A stretch of DNA of 10,836 bases from Proteobacteria bacterium UBA7420 (GTDB lineage Bacteria > Pseudomonadota > Gammaproteobacteria > Magnimaribacterales > D2472), in the NCBI GenBank assembly GCA_002469975.1, contig DKMG01000026.1, forward strand, positions 1 through 10,836, written 5' to 3'. Positions 7,198-10,836 of the stretch are shown here, one piece after another. Under the pieces are notes generated by a model that was given only the letters and a program-made list of their open reading frames with translations, was not told where the DNA came from and did no database searches. Each line of letters begins with the position of its first letter. The stretch's first letter is position 1. Both the position numbers and the translations under genes were made by a program.

Positions 7198-8166
7198 TTA
7201 AATAATTCCTGATTCTAGGAGCTGATGCATGGTAAGAATACCACTGACATTTTCTTCCTCACCTGTTACCACCAGAGTAAAAATCTTATTTCTTTCCATA
7301 ATCTCCGCAGCGTCTATTGCTAATGAGTCATGTGAGATGGTTTTAAATTCTTTTGTCATCACAGATCCAATAGAGGTCTTAACCAAATCTTTATCTTGGC
7401 TCAAGCATCTGCGCAAGTCACCATCTGTAAAAATACCAATAACTTTTTGGCCATTTGAAACTAATGTTAGACCCAGTTTCTTATGAGTGACTTCTATCAA
7501 AGCTTCTTTTAGAGACGCGCTCTCTAATACCACGGGGGCATGATCATTCATGATTGCAAGGTCTCTCACTAATGTTGTTAATTTTTTTCCAAGCTGCCCG
7601 GCTGGATGGGATTTTGCAAAATCCTCTGGCGTAAACCCCCGATGATCCAGTAGCGCAATGGCAAGAGCATCTCCGAAAACGAGTGAAAGAGTAGTGGAGG
7701 ATGTTGGAGCTAAATCCAGGGAACAAGCCTCTTTGTTAGCCTTAACCATAATATTAATTTCTCCTGCCTTGGCCAGAGTGGAGCTAAGATTATTAGTAAC
7801 AGTGAAGATGTGTCCAGCACATCTTTTTAATGCAGGTAAAACTTCCAATATTTCCTTTGTCTCCCCTGAATTAGAAAAAATTAAAACAGAATCTTTTTTT
7901 TCTATCATCCCAAGATCGCCGTGCGCCGCTTCTGTTGGGTGAATAAAGAACGAGGGGGTTCCTGTGCTAGACAGCGTTGCTGATATTTTTTGAGCAATAT
8001 GACCAGATTTACCAATGCCCATTAAGACAAGCTTACCTTCAGTATTTAAAATTGCTTCACAGAGTTGGTTAAATGTATCTTGAAGTTGATCCTGCAAAGC
8101 TAGGATCGCATTACCCTCTATCTGGATAACCTGCAGGGCACTTTTTATAAAATTCTTCTCTTGCAT
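7198..8166 (-). CDS. kdsD: D-arabinose 5-phosphate isomerase (SIS + tandem CBS)
   Basis: KdsD interconverts D-ribulose 5-phosphate and D-arabinose 5-phosphate in the cytoplasm, the first step toward Kdo for LPS inner core. Length (322 aa) is close to E. coli KdsD (328). The N-terminal SIS domain (~1-195) contains GIGKSGHIAQK (50-60), HPTEAAHGDLGM (76-87), FSNSGET (97-103) and KSHPAGQLGKKL (185-196). The four catalytic residues known from E. coli (Lys59, Glu111, Glu152, His193) are all present with a constant offset of 6: Lys53, Glu105, Glu146, His187. Two CBS domains follow (~205-322), with the typical GIFTDGDLRRCL (244-255). The gene is first in the leftward operon and divergent from mlaC with a 39-bp gap. 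Unlike E. coli and Pseudomonas, no kdsC or lptC follows. The ATG at 8166 is preceded by only a weak GAG. Confidence 0.97.
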   Translation of the reverse strand: MQEKNFIKSALQVIQIEGNAILALQDQLQDTFNQLCEAILNTEGKLVLMGIGKSGHIAQKISATLSSTGTPSFFIHPTEAAHGDLGMIEKKDSVLIFSNSGETKEILEVLPALKRCAGHIFTVTNNLSSTLAKAGEINIMVKANKEACSLDLAPTSSTTLSLVFGDALAIALLDHRGFTPEDFAKSHPAGQLGKKLTTLVRDLAIMNDHAPVVLESASLKEALIEVTHKKLGLTLVSNGQKVIGIFTDGDLRRCLSQDKDLVKTSIGSVMTKEFKTISHDSLAIDAAEIMERNKIFTLVVTGEEENVSGILTMHQLLESGII

Positions 8167-8190
8167 AGCTCATTTTTAATTGTGTACTAA

Positions 8191-8199
8191 TGTTATAAT
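8191..8199 (+). promoter_or_regulatory. Extended -10 promoter element for mlaC-ibaG-murA
   Basis: TGTTATAAT is a perfect extended -10 (TGn plus consensus TATAAT at 8194-8199). No good -35 is present at the proper spacing (CATTTT at 8171-8176), as expected for an extended -10 promoter. Only 6 nt separate the box from the mlaC ATG at 8206, so a start point at the usual distance falls on or next to the A of the ATG. This suggests a leaderless mRNA. Confidence 0.65.
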
Positions 8200-8223
8200 A
8201 CCTCCATGAAACGAACTATGAAA
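8192..8223 (-). promoter_or_regulatory. Possible kdsD operon promoter overlapping the mlaC promoter
   Basis: On the - strand the same A/T-rich core gives TATTAT (complement of 8195-8200) or TATAAC (complement of 8192-8197) as -10 candidates. A poor -35 (TTTCAT, complement of 8218-8223) lies 17 bp from TATTAT, inside the mlaC coding region. Predicted transcription would begin near 8185-8188, giving a ~20-nt kdsD leader. The intergenic region is so short that the two divergent -10 boxes must overlap physically. This is inferred from spacing and weak consensus matches. Confidence 0.4.
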
Positions 8224-8823
8224 TCTATTCTTATTCTTGCTGGAATATATTCTTTTAATATCTCTGTGCTTGCTGAATCTAACCCTAATCAATTCATAGA
8301 TAGTCGAGCCCAAGCAATGGTTGAAGTTATAGGAACCAATCAAAGTCTATACCTTTCAAATCCGGAGCTATTCAAAGCAAAGATCAATGAAATTTTTGAA
8401 CCAATGGTGGACTTTAGAAGAGTTGGCGCTAGCGTCATGGGTAAGAAATTTTACTTAGCAGCTACAAAAGATCAGCGAAATCAGTTTATTCAAACCTTTA
8501 AAACCTCTTTGCTAGATACTTACTCATCAACTCTAGCTCAGTGGGGTGATCAGACAATTGAAACAATTTACCCTGATACTCTAGAGTTTAATAAGACAGA
8601 GGATGTTAAGCAAAACCTTATTACTTCAAATAACATCTACCCTATTACATACAAGGTTCGCAATGATGGTCAGGGTAACTGGCTAATAATTAATATTATT
8701 GTTAATGGTGTTAATCTAGGGTTAACCTTTAGGAATCAATTTCAAGCATTAGCGACTGAGTATGAGAATGATATTGATGAAATTATTGCCCACTGGACTT
8801 CAGACGCTAATCTCGAGAGCTAG
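8206..8823 (+). CDS. mlaC: MlaC-type periplasmic phospholipid-binding protein
   Basis: MlaC is the soluble periplasmic shuttle of the Mla pathway. It carries phospholipid between outer-membrane MlaA-porin and the inner-membrane MlaFEDB ABC complex, keeping outer-leaflet lipid asymmetry. Length (205 aa) matches the family (~211). Seen here: a signal peptide with basic start and hydrophobic core, likely cleaved after VLA (residue 23). The family pattern follows: MVDFRRVGASVMGKKFYLA (~67-85), DQRNQFIQTFKTSLLDTYSSTL (~89-110), a charged beta region, and NGVNLGLTFRNQF near the C-terminus, as in Pseudomonas-type MlaC. A second ATG at 8218 (residue 5) is an alternative start, but neither has a Shine-Dalgarno. 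The gene is the promoter-proximal member of an operon with ibaG and murA. mlaF, mlaE and mlaD, normally upstream, are absent, as is mlaB downstream. Confidence 0.92.
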   Translation: MKRTMKSILILAGIYSFNISVLAESNPNQFIDSRAQAMVEVIGTNQSLYLSNPELFKAKINEIFEPMVDFRRVGASVMGKKFYLAATKDQRNQFIQTFKTSLLDTYSSTLAQWGDQTIETIYPDTLEFNKTEDVKQNLITSNNIYPITYKVRNDGQGNWLIINIIVNGVNLGLTFRNQFQALATEYENDIDEIIAHWTSDANLES

Positions 8824-8836
8824 AGTATTACATTTT

Positions 8837-9058
8837 ATGAATATTGCAGAATTTCTACAAGATAAATTTCCTGAAGCAGAGATCTCTGCTGATGGCGCGG
8901 ATTGCTCTTCTAAATTACTCATAGTAAGTAAAAGTTTTGAGGGATTATCAACCCTTGCTAGGCATAAATTAGTTATGAATACCTTAAAGGATCAGTTTCA
9001 ATCCGGGGAAGTGCATGCCTTAAGCTTAGTAACTAAAGCCCCCTCTGAGGTCTCTTAG
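8837..9058 (+). CDS. ibaG: BolA/IbaG-family protein
   Basis: A small (73 aa) BolA-family protein. Relatives pair with monothiol CGFS glutaredoxins, hold or transfer [2Fe-2S] clusters, and in E. coli IbaG (YrbA) is linked to acid stress. Seen here: the KH-like BolA fold pattern, with Cys23 in the loop (ADCSSKLLIV) where IbaG/BolA proteins have a Cys or His ligand, the helix ARHKLVMNTLKDQF (41-54), and EVHALSL (58-64) with the family's invariant His (His60). It lacks the usual C-terminal tail after the TP-like motif (here KAPSEVS), so it is somewhat shorter than E. coli IbaG. The ATG at 8837 was chosen because it lies 13 bp after mlaC and begins the conserved part; an ATG at 8762 in the same frame would overlap mlaC by 62 bp. 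No Shine-Dalgarno is visible. The ibaG-murA pair is conserved across gammaproteobacteria, which supports the call. Confidence 0.87.
   Translation: MNIAEFLQDKFPEAEISADGADCSSKLLIVSKSFEGLSTLARHKLVMNTLKDQFQSGEVHALSLVTKAPSEVS
9047..9050 (+). promoter_or_regulatory. Ribosome binding site supporting the TTG start of murA
   Basis: GAGG inside the end of ibaG lies 10 nt before TTG at 9061. It is the clearest Shine-Dalgarno-like motif ahead of any start in the window. The next in-frame ATG is at residue 28, beyond the conserved SGAKNAA motif. Confidence 0.6.
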
Positions 9059-9060
9059 CT

Positions 9061-10320
9061 TTGGAAAAACTGCGCATTATCGGAGGCAAGAGACTAGCAG
9101 GTTCCATTTCTTGCTCTGGCGCAAAGAATGCAGCTTTACCAATGCTTGCTGCAACGATCCTAACAGATGCACCTGTATCACTTAAAAATCTTCCTTATCT
9201 TCAAGACATCACCACTATGTTTGAGCTTCTTGGTTCTATGGGTGCAGATATTACTCTCAATGAGAATATGGATTTTAAAATTTCCACAGATAAACTTCAT
9301 GATTTTGAGGCTCGATATGAACTTGTAAAAACAATGAGAGCTTCAATCTTGGTTCTTGGGCCTCTTGTCGCGCGCCATGGCTTTGCTAAGATTGCTCTGC
9401 CTGGAGGATGTGCGATTGGTACAAGACCAGTAGATTTTCATTTATCTGCCTTGGAGCAGTTGGGCGCAAAAATTGAACTTAAAAATGGTTATATTGAGGC
9501 TAGCGCAAAGAAATTAATTGGATGTGAAATTAGCTTTCCAGGTATCTCAGTCACAGGAACAGAAAATATTATGATGGCTGCAGTATTAGCTCAGGGCAGA
9601 ACTATTCTGCGCAATGTAGCAAAAGAGCCCGAGGTCGAAGATCTTGCAGATTTTTTGAACTCAATGGGTGCGCGAGTTACAGGAGCAGGTTCTGATGAAA
9701 TTATTATAGATGGAGTAAAGAGCCTCCATGAAGCAGCATTTACAATTCCTGCAGACAGAATAGAGGCTGGTACCTACTTAGTAGCAGCAGCCATCACTTA
9801 TGGCGATATTACCATCACAAATATTAATTCCAATCGAATGAATAATATCTTAGATAAGCTGAAACTGAGTGGAGCAGAGATTACTCCCTATGAAAACAGC
9901 ATCCGCCTTGAAATGGCCGCGCACTCCATTACCCCTGTCGATATATCTACAGCACCATTTCCTGGGTTTCCAACAGACATGCAGGCCCAATTTACTGTTT
10001 TAAATGCATTATCGTCAGGCTCTGCTGTAGTAACTGAAAATGTTTTTGAAAATAGATTTATGCACGTTCAAGAATTAAATAGAATGGGTTGTGACATCAC
10101 TGTGAAAGGTAGTAATGCTTTTGTTAAAGGCGTTAGTGCAATAACAGGTGCTCCTGTAATGGCAACTGATCTTAGGGCTTCTGCTAGCTTAATCTTGGCA
10201 GGCCTCTGTGCTGAAGGAGAAACAATTGTTGATAGAATCTATCATATTGACAGGGGCTATGAGCGGATCGAGGAGAAGCTTTCATTTCTTGGTGCTGATA
10301 TTACAAGGCTTCCAGGCTAA
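9061..10320 (+). CDS. murA: UDP-N-acetylglucosamine 1-carboxyvinyltransferase MurA
   Basis: MurA transfers enolpyruvate from phosphoenolpyruvate to UDP-GlcNAc, the first committed step of peptidoglycan precursor synthesis, in the cytoplasm. It has 419 aa, the same length as E. coli MurA. Seen here: SGAKNAALPM with Lys22; YELVKTMRASILVLGPLVARHG (86-107); the catalytic loop PGGCAIGTRPVD (114-125) with Cys117, the residue alkylated by fosfomycin; FPTDMQAQFT (303-312) with Asp306, equivalent to the general base Asp305; and MATDLRASAS plus YHIDRGYERIEEKL at the C-terminus with Arg372 and Arg398. Because the Cys is present, intrinsic fosfomycin resistance by Cys-to-Asp change is not expected. The start is TTG, 2 bp after ibaG, with GAGG at good distance. 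The 3' end overlaps the convergent protease gene by 4 bp. Identification is secure. Confidence 0.98.
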   Translation: MEKLRIIGGKRLAGSISCSGAKNAALPMLAATILTDAPVSLKNLPYLQDITTMFELLGSMGADITLNENMDFKISTDKLHDFEARYELVKTMRASILVLGPLVARHGFAKIALPGGCAIGTRPVDFHLSALEQLGAKIELKNGYIEASAKKLIGCEISFPGISVTGTENIMMAAVLAQGRTILRNVAKEPEVEDLADFLNSMGARVTGAGSDEIIIDGVKSLHEAAFTIPADRIEAGTYLVAAAITYGDITITNINSNRMNNILDKLKLSGAEITPYENSIRLEMAAHSITPVDISTAPFPGFPTDMQAQFTVLNALSSGSAVVTENVFENRFMHVQELNRMGCDITVKGSNAFVKGVSAITGAPVMATDLRASASLILAGLCAEGETIVDRIYHIDRGYERIEEKLSFLGADITRLPG

Positions 10321-10836
10321 TTCTTTTGGGCTTCAGTGATCAATGTCATATCGCTAATATTATTATTTTGCAGAATAGTTACATCGATAGCATCTCCAGG
10401 AAAAGATTTCTGCAATGCATTGGTTAGATTTTCCCAGGTTGCAGCGTCATTGTTGATTGCAATAATTACGGCGCCAACTCGAGCCTTGCCCTCATCGAAT
10501 AAAGGACCATATTCTTTTAACTCTAATATTTCCAAACCATAGATCAGCTCGTTATTTAGTAAAAACCTTGTTAACTTAACCCTAAAATCTCCTATCCATG
10601 ATCTTTGCACTGTGCCAGATTTAATAATCTCAGCAGCCAGGCTAATCATCTTATTAGAGGGCAGAGCAAAACCAATGCCAGCATAGGATCCGGTTTTTGA
10701 GAAAATCTTAGTATTCATACCTATGAGATTTCCCCTGTGGTTTAAAAGCGCTCCCCCTGAGTTACCTGGATTAATTGCAGCATCTGTTTGTATCAACTCT
10801 AAGTATGGATTCCCATAATCTCTTCCTGTTGCACTA
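10317..10836 (-). CDS. degS: DegS/AlgW-type trypsin-like serine protease with one PDZ domain (5' part beyond window)
   Basis: HtrA-family proteases of the DegS/AlgW type are anchored in the inner membrane and, when their PDZ domain senses misfolded outer-membrane proteins, cut the anti-sigma factor RseA/MucA to release sigma-E. The 172 residues visible begin SATGR, then TDAAINPGNSGG with the catalytic Ser (codon 10758-10760), YAGIGFALPSNK and a single C-terminal PDZ domain (~77-171 of the fragment, starting QRSWIG). The protein stops after this one PDZ, which favours DegS/AlgW over the two-PDZ DegP/DegQ. The His and Asp of the triad and any membrane anchor lie outside the window. The PDZ carboxylate loop reads WIGDF where E. 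coli DegS has YIGIG, and the usual GDLI-like motif is replaced by ARVGAVI, so the PDZ is diverged. Its TAG stop overlaps the murA TAA. The gene was not followed to its start. Confidence 0.87.
   Translation of the reverse strand, partial: SATGRDYGNPYLELIQTDAAINPGNSGGALLNHRGNLIGMNTKIFSKTGSYAGIGFALPSNKMISLAAEIIKSGTVQRSWIGDFRVKLTRFLLNNELIYGLEILELKEYGPLFDEGKARVGAVIIAINNDAATWENLTNALQKSFPGDAIDVTILQNNNISDMTLITEAQKN

Noticed and set aside
7229..7942. Several + and - strand open frames inside kdsD
   Set aside because: They overlap the SIS/CBS domains, whose catalytic residues are intact, and have no independent support.
8762..8836. Longer ibaG start at 8762 adding 25 residues
   Set aside because: It would overlap the end of mlaC by 62 bp and the added residues do not resemble the BolA N-terminus; ATG at 8837 is better.
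10336..10542. 68-codon open frame on the + strand after murA
   Set aside because: Antisense to the PDZ domain of the protease; no start signal or family match.
10758..10796. A start for the protease at the TTG complement of 10794-10796
   Set aside because: This lies in the middle of the conserved catalytic motif, and the frame continues with SATGR and more to the window edge, so the gene is cut by the window rather than short.

Overview
This is a dense, AT-rich (by eye below 40% G+C) chromosomal stretch from a Gram-negative bacterium. Gene content and order point to a gammaproteobacterium. All genes I can place are core, vertically inherited cell-envelope genes. There is no sign of a phage, IS, integron, CRISPR array, tRNA or rRNA. 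Non-coding DNA is almost absent: the largest gap is 39 bp, so no stretch over 300 bases lacks a gene. This fits a compact or streamlined genome, perhaps a free-living aquatic lineage; I cannot name the genus.

Layout. (1) Positions 1-3409, + strand: a large YhdP/AsmA-like protein, its 5' end cut by the window edge. (2) Positions 3411-8166, - strand: a five-gene run read kdsD > lptA > lptB > rpoN > mgtE, with gaps of 8, -14, 3 and 31 bp. (3) A 39-bp divergent intergenic region at 8167-8205 with a strong extended -10 box. (4) Positions 8206-10320, + strand: mlaC > ibaG/bolA > murA, with gaps of 13 and 2 bp. (5) Positions 10317-10836, - strand: the C-terminal part of a DegS/AlgW-type serine protease that continues beyond the right edge.

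How the genes fit together. KdsD makes the Kdo precursor of LPS. LptA and LptB are the periplasmic bridge and the ATPase of the LPS exporter. YhdP and MlaC belong to two different phospholipid-traffic routes between the membranes. MurA commits UDP-GlcNAc to peptidoglycan. A DegS-type protease would normally start the sigma-E envelope stress response. RpoN (sigma-54) and MgtE (Mg2+ channel) complete the left operon.

The main point of interest is what is missing. In E. coli and Pseudomonas the same neighbourhood carries kdsC and lptC between kdsD and lptA, mlaF-mlaE-mlaD (and mlaB) around mlaC, and hpf/ptsN after rpoN. Here all those slots are closed up to a few bases. The window looks like a condensed version of the Pseudomonas-type locus (as I recall it: algW-his-murA-yrbA-mla // kdsD-kdsC-lptCAB-rpoN-hpf-ptsN ... 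yhdP-rng). Whether the missing partners moved elsewhere or were lost is the real question. I see no evidence for a wholly new biological system.
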